A stretch of 41,708 nucleotides of DNA. Origin: Asaia bogorensis (GTDB lineage Bacteria > Pseudomonadota > Alphaproteobacteria > Reyranellales > Reyranellaceae). The stretch spans positions 1 to 41,708 of the forward strand of contig CAMDCE010000045.1 in the NCBI GenBank assembly GCA_945889625.1, written 5' to 3'. Position numbers and translations under genes: made by a program. The notes beneath the pieces are model-generated. The model was not told the DNA's origin, ran no database searches, and was given only the letters and a program-made list of their open reading frames with translations. Below, in pieces: positions 16,811 through 24,530 of the stretch. How positions within the stretch are numbered: position 1 is the first letter of the stretch; every line of letters starts with the position of its first letter.

Positions 16811-18307
16811 ATGCCCAAGCCGCCCGAAGTCGAGTGGAAGCAAGACCGCATCCGACTGACCCTGCCCAACGACCTCGCCCATGTCGGCATTGCCCGCAGT
16901 GTCGTGCGGGCCGCCGCCCGGCCCTACGGCTACAGCACGAGCCAGCTCGACGACTGGGAAACCGTCATCGAGGAGGCGGTGACCAACGTCGTGCGGTTTG
17001 CCTACGATCCCGGCGAACAGGCGAGCTTCGACATCGACTGCCTGCAGGGTTCGAACGGCCTGACCGTCAGGATCCGCGATCGTGGCCGGCCCTTCGATCC
17101 GCGTCGCATCCAGCCGGTGGCCTTCGGCGGCGAGTCCAGTGCGGCGCCGGGGCACGGCCTCGGCTGGCACCTGATGCAACGGCTCATGGATGTCGTGACA
17201 CTCGAATCGCTGGGCCGGGAAGGCAAGCAGCTCATCCTGTTCAAGGCCGCCCCGCACCAGATCGAAGTGGCCAAACTGCCGCCGCTGCGGCCGCGCGAGA
17301 ACGTCGCTCCGGATTCCGTACAGGGGGCGATCTGCCGCAAAGCCACGCCCGACGATGCCATCGAGGTCATCCGCCTGTTCTACGACTGTTACCGCTATTC
17401 GTATTTCAACGAACGCGTCTACAGCCCCGAAGCGCTGGGCGCGATGATCGTCAAGGGCGAGATCGACAGCTACGTCACGGAACTCCCGGGGGAACGGCTG
17501 GTCGCACACATGGCGCTGATCCACTATCCCGACCGTCCGGCGACGATCGAATATGGCATGGCGGCGACCGACCCGGCCTTTCGCGGCAACGGCTTCCTCA
17601 ACGACATGATGAAGCTCGTCACCGAAGAAGCCATGCGCTCCGGCAAGTCGGTGCGCTTCGGCGGCGCCGTGACCGCCCACGTCGCCTCGCAGAAAGCCGC
17701 CCTTCGCATCGGCTTCAACGAGTGCGGGCTGATGCTCGGCGCGGTTCCACCGGAGAATTTTGCCGGCCTCGACACCACGGCGCGGGGCCGCGGGACGATC
17801 CTGTTCCTGTCGGCTCTGTTGGGCGATCGCGCGGCGCCCCTACTCGTCCTTCCGCCGCCGCACGAAGCCCTCATCGCCCGCCTCTATGAGCATTGCCGCA
17901 TCCCCTTCGCCCGCGGCGAGGCTGGCCCGGCCGTGCAGGAGCACTCCGACGTCACCATCTCCGTTCGCCCCACGTCGGGCACCGTCAGGGTGACGGTGCA
18001 GCGGATCGGAAGCGATCTGGTCGAACGCATGAAGGCAATGATGCATGCCGCGCGGCTCAGCCGCACAGAGGTAGGCCAGCTCTTCCTGCCCCTCACCGAT
18101 CCTGCGGTGCCGGACGCCGTTGCCGCCCTCGAGCAGCACGGCTGGTTCGTCACGGGAATGCTGCCGGAGGGCGGCGCGGCCGGCGACGTCCTGCTGATGC
18201 ATTGGCTGAACGGCTGGGCGATAGACTACGACGCCATCGCGATGGCGCGAGACGACGGCCGGCAACTCGTGGAAGAGGTCCGCGCCCGCGATCCGGAAGG
18301 ACGATGA
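16811..18307 (+). CDS. Fusion of RsbW-type ATPase/kinase domain and GNAT acetyltransferase
   Basis: In this 498-aa protein, residues about 15-145 form an anti-sigma-factor kinase-like HATPase_c_2 domain. It has an N box EEAVTNVVRFAY (54-65), a D90-R-G92 motif (IRDRGRPFDP) and a G2 loop GHGLGWHLM (114-122). Residues about 170-330 form a GNAT domain (ICRKATPDDAIEVIRLFYDCY, then YGMAATDPAFRGNGFLNDMM). Residues 330-498 are a further alpha/beta region I do not recognise. It probably senses a partner switch and acetylates a small molecule or protein; no anti-anti-sigma gene is adjacent. Its TGA overlaps the MFS ATG (ATGA). Confidence 0.82.
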   Translation: MPKPPEVEWKQDRIRLTLPNDLAHVGIARSVVRAAARPYGYSTSQLDDWETVIEEAVTNVVRFAYDPGEQASFDIDCLQGSNGLTVRIRDRGRPFDPRRIQPVAFGGESSAAPGHGLGWHLMQRLMDVVTLESLGREGKQLILFKAAPHQIEVAKLPPLRPRENVAPDSVQGAICRKATPDDAIEVIRLFYDCYRYSYFNERVYSPEALGAMIVKGEIDSYVTELPGERLVAHMALIHYPDRPATIEYGMAATDPAFRGNGFLNDMMKLVTEEAMRSGKSVRFGGAVTAHVASQKAALRIGFNECGLMLGAVPPENFAGLDTTARGRGTILFLSALLGDRAAPLLVLPPPHEALIARLYEHCRIPFARGEAGPAVQEHSDVTISVRPTSGTVRVTVQRIGSDLVERMKAMMHAARLSRTEVGQLFLPLTDPAVPDAVAALEQHGWFVTGMLPEGGAAGDVLLMHWLNGWAIDYDAIAMARDDGRQLVEEVRARDPEGR

Positions 18308-19473
18308 AGCAGCTCCTGCTGCTCGCTGTAGCCATCGCCGTCGGCCAGTTCGCCAACAGCATGATCCTGCCCGCCCTGCCGCTGCTGGCGCGCGACCTCG
18401 GCGTGCCGGCGGGCAGCGCCGGGCTGGTCGTCACTGCCTACTTCGCCGGATTCGCCGTGATCGGTCTCGTCGTCGGACCTCTGTCCGATCATGTCGGCCG
18501 GCGCCCCCTGCTGGTCGGCGGCATCGCCCTGCTCGCGCTGGGTAGTCTGGCATGCGCCTTCGCGGCGAGTTTCGCCGTCCTGCTGGCCTGTCGCTTGCTT
18601 GAAGCCGCCGGCGCCGCCGGGGCGCCCGTCCTGAGCCGTGCCATCGTTCGCGACACGCGGCAGGGCGGCGATCTTGCGGCCGCGCTCGGACTGCTGGCGA
18701 CGATCATGAGCGTTTCACCCGTCGTCGGTCCAATCCTGGGCGGCTTCGTCGCCGAGGCCGTGGGCTGGCGCGGGCTGTTCGGGTTTCTCGCCATTCTCGG
18801 CGCGCTTGCGTCCTTTGCCGTTTACGCCGGCATCTCCGAAACGCTGGCACCCTCGACGGCGAAAGGCGCAGGCACGACAAGGCACCAGATGCGCATGCTG
18901 CTGGCGCAGCCGCGCTTTCGCAAAGGAGTATTTTTCGGCGCCGCCTTCTACTTCGCATTCGGCGCGATCTATACCAGCGCCCCATTCGTGCTGATCGATC
19001 GCTTCGGGCTTGGCCATCTCCAGTTCGGCGCCGCCTTCGCCATCATGAGCGCCAGTCTCGTCGTTGGCGGCCTCGTCGGTCCACGCCTGATGCGCACGCC
19101 CGCTCAGGCCAGCCTGCTCGACGCTGCAGCCATGCTCGCTATCGCAGCAGGTCTCCTGCTTCTTGCCTTCATGGTCTCGGGAGAAGAGAGCGTCGCGGCG
19201 ATCGTTCTGTGCCTGGCGCTGTTCGGACTGGCGTTCGGCGTGGCGCTTTCGGTTGGCGCCGCCTTGACGCTGAGCGACGTCGGTGAAGCAGTCGGCACGG
19301 CATCGTCCTTGTCCGGCTTTCTCCAGGTCGGAGCCGCCGCGCTCGGCTCGGCTGTCGTCAGCTTCCTGCACGATGGATCGACGACACCGCTTTCGGTGAT
19401 CCTCGGGTTCGCCGGCCTCGCCGCGCTCTGCACCATCCCGCGCATGGACGAGAGGCGAACGGCCGGAATGTGA
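18304..19473 (+). CDS. MFS drug-efflux transporter, Bcr/CflA type
   Basis: This 389-aa inner-membrane protein has 12 predicted helices in two halves with a central loop near residue 195 (TLAPSTAKGAGTTRHQ). Motif A between TM2 and TM3 is GPLSDHVGRRPLLVGG. Motif C-like GLLATIMSVSPVVGPILGGF in TM5 marks drug:H+ antiporters. Bcr/CflA members export bicyclomycin, chloramphenicol or sulfonamides; the substrate here is unknown. The ATG at 18304 overlaps the previous TGA, implying translational coupling with the ATPase/GNAT fusion. Confidence 0.88.
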   Translation: MKQLLLLAVAIAVGQFANSMILPALPLLARDLGVPAGSAGLVVTAYFAGFAVIGLVVGPLSDHVGRRPLLVGGIALLALGSLACAFAASFAVLLACRLLEAAGAAGAPVLSRAIVRDTRQGGDLAAALGLLATIMSVSPVVGPILGGFVAEAVGWRGLFGFLAILGALASFAVYAGISETLAPSTAKGAGTTRHQMRMLLAQPRFRKGVFFGAAFYFAFGAIYTSAPFVLIDRFGLGHLQFGAAFAIMSASLVVGGLVGPRLMRTPAQASLLDAAAMLAIAAGLLLLAFMVSGEESVAAIVLCLALFGLAFGVALSVGAALTLSDVGEAVGTASSLSGFLQVGAAALGSAVVSFLHDGSTTPLSVILGFAGLAALCTIPRMDERRTAGM

Positions 19474-19537
19474 TAGCGAGCTCGGTCACAAGGCGGTGAG
19501 GCCGCCTTCCGGGCGCGGGACGTTCGGCGCATATTGC

Positions 19538-19560
19538 CCTCGTGGAACGGTTCCACGAGG
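19538..19560. promoter_or_regulatory. Perfect 23-bp palindrome overlapping the SD of the UGA gene
   Basis: CCTCGTGGAAC, one G, then GTTCCACGAGG: an exact 11-bp inverted repeat ending 11 bases before the ATG at 19572. Its right arm includes part of the GAGGAG ribosome-binding site. As DNA it could be a repressor operator; as RNA the hairpin would hide the ribosome-binding site. No U-tract follows, so it is not a terminator. Confidence 0.7.
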
Positions 19561-19571
19561 AGAGCACTGCA

Positions 19572-20003
19572 ATGTTCAGACGGTCTTTGATGGTGGGCGG
19601 CCTGGTGATGGCCATCGCACCGTCGCTGACCCGCATCGCCGAGGCCCAGTCTGGGAAGCCGATGCTGGTGTTCATGGGTCACGAACTTTGAGGCGGCTGC
19701 AAGATCTGGCGTGCCCAGTCCGAGCCTGACTTCGTGAAGTCCGACGCAGCCAAGAAACTCGACTATCGGATCGTACACCCTGCCAACCAGTCGCTGGTCC
19801 TGAAGGACGAGAGCTGGCCCACCGACGCGTTGTGGGTCCGCACCGCCTTCCTGGCGAGCGACGAAGGCATGGCGAAGCCCGATTCGACACCGCGTTTCAT
19901 GCTCGCGCAGGACAACAAGATCATCTTGGCCGTCACCGGCAATGCCGGCTGGAAGAACAAGATGTGGCCCAAGATCGTGGAAGTTACGGGCACCAAGGCC
20001 TGA
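19572..20003 (+). CDS. Candidate selenoprotein: exported thioredoxin-fold protein with in-frame UGA (UxxC)
   Basis: Read through TGA at 19689-19691, this is a 143-aa protein. It has a Tat-like signal (MFRRSLMVGGLVMA), the first strand PMLVFMGH, then U40-G-G-C43, and the thioredoxin cis-Pro region TPRFMLAQDNKIILAVTG. The next gene (20195) is a full-length paralogue in which U40 aligns with Ser of S-E-E-C and Cys43 is conserved. Downstream of the UGA, CUGG (19706-19709), loop CGUGC and CCAG form a hairpin whose loop starts after 18 nt. This is within the spacing I recall for bacterial SECIS elements, with G in the first two loop bases. No other disruption is seen. The alternative is a nonsense-mutated pseudogene. 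Sel genes are not in the window. Confidence 0.55.
19692..19727 (+). promoter_or_regulatory. bSECIS-like stem-loop after the in-frame UGA
   Basis: The upper stem is CUGG/CCAG (19706-19709 with 19715-19718) and the loop is CGUGC. A possible lower stem is GGC (19692-19694) with GCC (19724-19726), extended by the A of UGA with U19727. Folding was done by eye. Confidence 0.45.
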
Positions 20004-20029
20004 GTTTCAGCCTGCGCTAGTTAGACTTC

Positions 20030-20182
20030 CCTCCCCTGTCTTCAACGGAGGTGTCGGCGTCTCACGCCGACCTTGCGCCTTTACAGGCGCCGGGGGTCCT
20101 GGTTCGCGCGTCGCCTATTCATGGCCCCTCCGTCGCCATATGATAGCGACACCTCCCCTTCGCGGACTCCGCGAAGGGGAGG
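20030..20182. repeat. Palindromic repeat, family B (diverged copy)
   Basis: Hairpins include GTCGGCGT/ACGCCGAC (20052-20070), GCGCCT-TTAC-AGGCGC (20074-20089) and a perfect 14-bp stem, CCTCCCCTTCGCGG with its complement (20152-20182). It lies between the two thioredoxin-fold paralogues and ends 12 bases before the ATG of the second. Confidence 0.8.
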
Positions 20183-20194
20183 AAGGGAGAGCAT

Positions 20195-20635
20195 ATGATC
20201 AACAGACGGTTCCTGATGGCAGGCGGGCTGGCGATGGCCGCGGCGCCTTCTGCGGCGCGCTTGGCACGGGCTCAGACTCCGGCCACCCGCCCGATGCTGG
20301 TGTTCATGGGCCATCAGGCATCGGAGGAGTGCAAGACCTGGCGCACCAAGTGGGAGCCGATATTCGTGGGAACGCCGGCCTACAAGAAGATGGACTACCG
20401 CGCCATCTATCCGGCCACTGCGGCGCTGCTGCTGAAGCAGGAGAGCTGGCCCACCGACTCGCGCTGGGTGCTCGACACCTTCCTGGCCAGCGAGGACGGC
20501 GCCCAGCGCGGCCATGTCGTTCCCCGCTTCCTCCTGGTGCAGAACCAGCAGGTCATCTTCACCGCCACCGGCATCAAGGGCTGGCAGGAAGCGATGTGGC
20601 CGACGATCATGGATGTGACGGCAACGAAAGCGTAG
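20195..20635 (+). CDS. Exported thioredoxin-fold protein with SxxC motif
   Basis: This 146-aa paralogue of the UGA-containing gene has a twin-arginine signal peptide (NRRFLMAGGLAMAAAPSA), strand PMLVFMGH, then Q-A-S-E-E-C where the redox CxxC would lie (only the second Cys kept). Further segments are WRTKWEPIF, ESWPTDSRWVLDTFLAS, the cis-Pro segment VPRFLLVQNQQVIFTATG and a C-terminal GWQEAMWPTIM helix. The fold assignment rests on this strand/motif pattern. With one thiol it cannot do classic dithiol exchange unaided. The ribosome-binding site GAAGGGAGAG abuts the family B repeat. Confidence 0.72.
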   Translation: MINRRFLMAGGLAMAAAPSAARLARAQTPATRPMLVFMGHQASEECKTWRTKWEPIFVGTPAYKKMDYRAIYPATAALLLKQESWPTDSRWVLDTFLASEDGAQRGHVVPRFLLVQNQQVIFTATGIKGWQEAMWPTIMDVTATKA

Positions 20636-20662
20636 ACTCCCGGCAGCAGCCCGGAGACTTCC

Positions 20663-21169
20663 ATGGCCAACGCCCTCTTCAATCGGCAACTGGCGAGCTA
20701 CGCGTCGGTGCATCGCGACTGGCGCAACAAGGGGACGCATTTCGTCGGCATCCCGCTGATCGTCTTCTCCCTGCTGCTGATCCTCGCCCTGTGGCAGTTC
20801 CGGCTGGCCGGCCACGACACGTCGATGGCCGCCGTCATGGCCATCCTCGCCGTGCTCGGATGGATGGCGCTCGACCTCGGTGTCGGCGTCGTGATGGCGA
20901 TCCTCATGCTGCCCGCGTGGTACGCCGCCGAGGCGTTGGCCGCGGCGCTGGGTCCGACCTCGACCTGGGTGGCCTTCGCGGTGCTGTTCGTCGGCGGCTG
21001 GGCATTGCAGTTCCTTGGCCATCACTACGAAGGCAAGCGGCCGGCGCTGCTCGACAACATCTTCCAGGGCTTCATCGGGCCGATGTTCCTGGTCGCCGAA
21101 ACCCTGGTGGTGATGGGCTATCGCGCCGATCTCGCCAATGTCATGGGCGAGGGTGACGTCCGCACCTGA
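20663..21169 (+). CDS. Mpo1-like (DUF962/YGL010w) membrane protein
   Basis: This 168-aa protein has about four membrane helices. The conserved start YASVHRDWRNKGTHFVGIPLIVFSLLL and the segment VGGWALQFLGHHYEGKRPALLDNIFQGFIGPMFLVAE place it in the Mpo1/DUF962 family. Yeast Mpo1 is an Fe(II) dioxygenase acting in alpha-oxidation of 2-hydroxy fatty acids. The His residues in VHRDW, GTHF and GHHYEGKRPAL fit its metal-binding pattern. Bacterial function is untested. It is 27 bases after the thioredoxin-fold gene and probably cotranscribed. Confidence 0.85.
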   Translation: MANALFNRQLASYASVHRDWRNKGTHFVGIPLIVFSLLLILALWQFRLAGHDTSMAAVMAILAVLGWMALDLGVGVVMAILMLPAWYAAEALAAALGPTSTWVAFAVLFVGGWALQFLGHHYEGKRPALLDNIFQGFIGPMFLVAETLVVMGYRADLANVMGEGDVRT

Positions 21170-21265
21170 CGTCCCCATGATGTAACAGGCCGGTGAGCAG
21201 GGGTTGATTTGCCCAAGCCGCCGATCCGCGCCATGTCAGGGCGCGGCGCAACAGGAGTTCGACGA

Positions 21266-22228
21266 ATGCCGATCAAGCGTACACCCGGCTGGCACCTGCC
21301 CGAACGGCTGGCGACCCCGGAAGGCCTCTATTTGCGCCGCCGCAGCCTGGTCCAGGCCGTGGGCCTCGGGGCCATCTCCCTTGCCCTCCCTGCCGCCGCC
21401 TCGGCCCAGGGCAAAGAAACCGATCCGTCGGCCGGGCTCTATCCGGCCAAGAGCAACGACAAGTACGGCGCGCCGACACCGATGACGGCGGAGCGCCAGG
21501 CGACCACTTACAACAACTTCTACGAATTCGGCGGCGACAAGAGCATCTGGCGCGAGGCGCAGAAGCTGCCGATCCGGCCGTGGACGATCAAGGTCAGCGG
21601 CATGGTCGACAAACCGTTCGAGATCGGCATCGACGATCTCCTGGCCAAGGTGCAGCTCGAGGAGCGCGTCTATCGCCACCGCTGCGTCGAGGCCTGGTCG
21701 ATGATCGTGCCGTGGAGCGGCTTTCCGATGCGCGCACTGGTCGAACTGTGCAAGCCCACGAGCGGCGCCAAGTACGTCACCATGAAGACGATCAGCAAGC
21801 CTTCGGTCATGCGCGAACAGAAGGACCTCCTCTATCCCTGGCCCTACACCGAGGGGCTGACGATGGACGAGGCGACCAACGATCTCGCCTTCATCGCCAC
21901 CGGCCTCTACGGCAAGCCGATCCCCAAGCAGAACGGCGCGCCGCTCAGGCTCGTGGTGCCATGGAAGTACGGCTTCAAGAGCGTGAAGTCGATCGCCACG
22001 ATCGAGTTCACCGACAAGCGGCCGGTTTCGTTCTGGGAGAAGCTGCAGTCGAGCGAGTATGGCTTCTGGGCCAACGTGAACCCGCAGGTGGCGCACCCGC
22101 GCTGGAGCCAGGCGACGGAACGGCCGCTGGGCAGCGACCAGCGCATCCCGACCCAGCTCTACAACGGCTACGGCGAGTTCGTGGCTGGCCTGTACGCCGA
22201 CCGCAAAGCGGAAAAGCTCTTCCTGTAG
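21266..22228 (+). CDS. msrP: MsrP, periplasmic protein-methionine-sulfoxide reductase catalytic subunit
   Basis: This 320-aa Tat-exported molybdopterin enzyme repairs oxidised methionine in envelope proteins. The twin-arginine signal is LRRRSLVQAVGLGAISLALPAAASA. The Moco-ligating Cys is C140 in VYRHRCVEAWSMIVPWSGFP. The family segments YNNFYEFG, YPWPYTEGLTMDEA and LRLVVPWKYGFKSVKSI are present. The ATG at 21266 follows an AGGAG site; the longer frame from 21209 adds an unrelated leader. The partner haem-membrane gene msrQ, which usually follows, is absent; a solute-binding protein gene follows instead. Confidence 0.92.
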   Translation: MPIKRTPGWHLPERLATPEGLYLRRRSLVQAVGLGAISLALPAAASAQGKETDPSAGLYPAKSNDKYGAPTPMTAERQATTYNNFYEFGGDKSIWREAQKLPIRPWTIKVSGMVDKPFEIGIDDLLAKVQLEERVYRHRCVEAWSMIVPWSGFPMRALVELCKPTSGAKYVTMKTISKPSVMREQKDLLYPWPYTEGLTMDEATNDLAFIATGLYGKPIPKQNGAPLRLVVPWKYGFKSVKSIATIEFTDKRPVSFWEKLQSSEYGFWANVNPQVAHPRWSQATERPLGSDQRIPTQLYNGYGEFVAGLYADRKAEKLFL

Positions 22229-22299
22229 CCCCTCCTTTGCCTCGCCGCGCCGGCCCGCTACAACGGACGGCGGCCGGTGGAGGCCTTGGGAGGAACAGA

Positions 22300-23262
22300 G
22301 TGAAGTTGAACCGCCGTTCGGCGTTGATAGGCGCCGGCGCCTTGTCCGTGGCATCGCGGGCGTCCGCGCAGGATTATCCCAACAAGCCGATCAAGATCGT
22401 CGTGCCGTTTGCCGCCGGCAGCGCCACCGACATCGCCGCGCGCGCACTCGGCACCAAGCTGCAGGAGCTCCTGAAGCAGCCGATCGTCGTCGACGACAAG
22501 CCGGGGGCTTCGGGCCAGCTCGGCGCCTCGGCGGCCGCAACGGCGCCGGCCGACGGCTACACGCTGCTGATGGGTACCAACACGACCAACGCCGCCAACG
22601 GTGCGCTGTTCAAGAAGCTCTCCTACGATCCTGAAAAGGATTTCGCGCCGATCGCACGCTGCATCACCGGCGTCAACGCGCTGGTGGTCAATCCGGCGCT
22701 GCCGATCAAGACGATCTCCGATCTGATCGGCTACGCCCGCCAGAACCCCGGCAAGCTCAACTACGCCGAAGCGAGCGCCTCGCAGCGCCTGTCGGCCGAG
22801 ATGTTCAATTCGATGGCCGGCATCAAGATCGAGCGCGTGCCCTACAAGGCAAGCCCGCAAGCGCTGGGCGACGTGGTTGCCGGACAAGTCCAGGTCATGT
22901 TCCCCGACCTGCCGCAGGCCTTGACCCAGATGGAGGCCGGCAAGGTGCGCGGACTGGGCACGACCGGCGCGAAACGCACCAGCGTGGCGCCCGACCTTCC
23001 GGCAATCGCCGAGTTCGTGCCGGGCTATTCGCTAGTCTACTGGCTGGCGGTTTTCGCCCCCGCCGCGACGCCCAAGCCCATCCAGCTGAAGCTCTATGAC
23101 GCCATCGCCGAGGCGTTGAAGGACCCGGCGACCGGCAAGGCCATGACCCAGGGCCGCATGGAGGTCTCGCCGCTCGGCCCCGACGATTTCGCCGCCTACG
23201 TGAAGAGCGAGACCGCGTGGTGGAGCAAGGCGATCAAGGCGGCAGGCATCGAACCGGAATGA
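22300..23262 (+). CDS. Bug-family (TctC-like) solute-binding protein
   Basis: This 320-aa periplasmic receptor belongs to the tripartite tricarboxylate transporter type. A GTG start after GGGAGGAACA gives a Tat-like signal, NRRSALIGAGALSVASRASA. The mature start DYPNKPIKIVVPFAAGSATDIAAR and PGASGQLGASAAATAPADGYTLLMG are Bug signatures. Members bind carboxylates or amino acids; many are orphans without tctAB, as here. It lies 17 bases upstream of an enoyl-CoA hydratase-like gene, suggesting uptake of an organic acid for CoA-dependent breakdown, which is inference. Confidence 0.9.
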   Translation: MKLNRRSALIGAGALSVASRASAQDYPNKPIKIVVPFAAGSATDIAARALGTKLQELLKQPIVVDDKPGASGQLGASAAATAPADGYTLLMGTNTTNAANGALFKKLSYDPEKDFAPIARCITGVNALVVNPALPIKTISDLIGYARQNPGKLNYAEASASQRLSAEMFNSMAGIKIERVPYKASPQALGDVVAGQVQVMFPDLPQALTQMEAGKVRGLGTTGAKRTSVAPDLPAIAEFVPGYSLVYWLAVFAPAATPKPIQLKLYDAIAEALKDPATGKAMTQGRMEVSPLGPDDFAAYVKSETAWWSKAIKAAGIEPE

Positions 23263-23279
23263 GCGGCGGGAGTGAAGCG

Positions 23280-24041
23280 ATGAACAAAGTCATCATCGAG
23301 AAGAACGGTCCGGTCAAAACCGTGTGGATGAACCGGCCGGAGAAGCGCAACGCGCTCGACACCGAACTCATCAACGAGATGATCGCTGCGTTGGGCGCGC
23401 CGGTCGCGGCGGAAGATCGGGTCATGGTCATTCGCGGCAAGGGAGACGTGTTCTGCGCCGGCCTCGACATGGCCGAGCGCAGCAAGTCGGCCGGCGCCGG
23501 CCATGCCAGCGGCATCGAGGTCATGCTGCGCGCCATCGAGCTCTGCCCGCTGCCCGTGGTGGCCGTGGTGCAGGGCGACGCCATTGCCGGCGGCAACGAG
23601 CTGGCGCTGCATTGCGACCTCGTCGTGGCGAGCCAGAAGGCGCGTTTCGGCATGTCCCTGGCGCAAGTCGGGCTGGCGCCCAACTGGTTCCTCGCCAAGA
23701 AGCTGATGGAAGTGCTGGGGCCGGTGACGACGCGCGAGATGCTGCTGCTGGGCGATCCTTTGCCCTCGACCAAGCTCTTCGCGCTCGGCCTGATCGCGCG
23801 TTGCGTGCCGGCCGCCGACCTCGAGGCCGAAGCCAAGAAGGTGATCGATCGCCTCGCCGCCAATGCACCGCTGTCGCTCAAGGCCATGAAGGCGCTGACC
23901 GTCCGCCAGATGGAGTTCCGCGACGCCATCAAGCACGACGACGTCGACGCGCTGGTCCGCGCGGCAATGCAGAGCCAAGACGCCCAAGAGGGCATGAAGG
24001 CGCGCCTGGAAAAGCGCACGGCGAAGTTCACCGGAAAGTAA
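23280..24041 (+). CDS. Enoyl-CoA hydratase/isomerase (crotonase) family protein
   Basis: This is a 253-aa crotonase-fold protein. CoA-binding and oxyanion-hole elements are present: RPEKRNALD near residue 20, FCAGLDM near 60, and GDAIAGGNELALHCDLVVAS at 99-118. Of the two hydratase glutamates, the first is kept (E107), but the second position (PE of FGQPEITLG in hydratases) reads FGMSLAQVG with Leu127. A simple hydratase reaction is therefore unlikely; isomerase, hydrolase or decarboxylase chemistry is possible. The ATG at 23280 gives the family N-terminus. Confidence 0.87.
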   Translation: MNKVIIEKNGPVKTVWMNRPEKRNALDTELINEMIAALGAPVAAEDRVMVIRGKGDVFCAGLDMAERSKSAGAGHASGIEVMLRAIELCPLPVVAVVQGDAIAGGNELALHCDLVVASQKARFGMSLAQVGLAPNWFLAKKLMEVLGPVTTREMLLLGDPLPSTKLFALGLIARCVPAADLEAEAKKVIDRLAANAPLSLKAMKALTVRQMEFRDAIKHDDVDALVRAAMQSQDAQEGMKARLEKRTAKFTGK

Positions 24042-24054
24042 GGAGGCAAGTAAC

Positions 24055-24393
24055 GTGGCGATTCGGCTCCGCCTCGACAAGCCGTGGCAGCCGCTGACGC
24101 CGGAGCAAGCCCAGCGCCTGCCCGGCCAGCTTGGCGTCTATCAGATTGCCGATGCCAAGGGCTCCGTCCTCTATATAGGCCATGCTGGCGGACGTTCGCC
24201 CTTCGGCCTGCGCAGCGAATTGCAGCGCGAGGCGAGGGATCGCGGACCGGGCTGCCAGTTCCGCGTCGAAGTGAACATGCAGTACCGCACGCGCTGGTTC
24301 GAGCTCCTGATGGTCCACCAGGCCGACCACGGCGCCCTGCCGCCCGACAACGCCAAGAACCCGCCACCGCTGGGCAGATTGAGTCCGGCATGA
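24055..24393 (+). CDS. Small GIY-YIG-like domain protein
   Basis: This 112-aa protein starts with GTG at 24055 after AAGGAGG. A GIY-YIG-like core is visible: GVY at 27-29, YIG at 40-42, R53 in FGLRSEL and E83 in WFELLMVHQ. This pattern marks a small nuclease-fold family of unknown substrate. A Tyr-rich strand VNMQYRTRW lies between. The gene is squeezed between the crotonase and acyl-CoA dehydrogenase genes and ends 8 bases before a family B repeat. It could be cotranscribed without sharing their function. Confidence 0.65.
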   Translation: MAIRLRLDKPWQPLTPEQAQRLPGQLGVYQIADAKGSVLYIGHAGGRSPFGLRSELQREARDRGPGCQFRVEVNMQYRTRWFELLMVHQADHGALPPDNAKNPPPLGRLSPA

Positions 24394-24401
24394 GACGCCA
24401 T

Positions 24402-24514
24402 GACCCCCTCCGTCGCCGTAAGACGGCGACACCTCCCCCGACGACGGGGGAGGAATAGCGACTCCCTTCCTCCCCCGTCTTCGGGGGAGGTGCCCCGTAG
24501 GGGCGGAGGGGGTC
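24402..24514. repeat. Palindromic repeat, family B, half-units reversed
   Basis: It is bounded by GACCCCCTCC (24402-24411) and GGAGGGGGTC (24505-24514), with two CCTCCCCCG/CGGGGGAGG hairpins inside. Compared with 9323-9444 the two half-units are swapped, so the arms that were central are now terminal. It ends 16 bases before the acyl-CoA dehydrogenase ATG. Confidence 0.85.
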
Positions 24515-24530
24515 GGAGAAAGGACAGCCC

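Noticed and set aside
19734..20003. Separate 89-aa gene starting inside the UGA-interrupted frame
   Set aside because: It is colinear with the C-terminal part of the paralogue and lacks its signal peptide and first strand, so it is part of the 19572-20003 gene.
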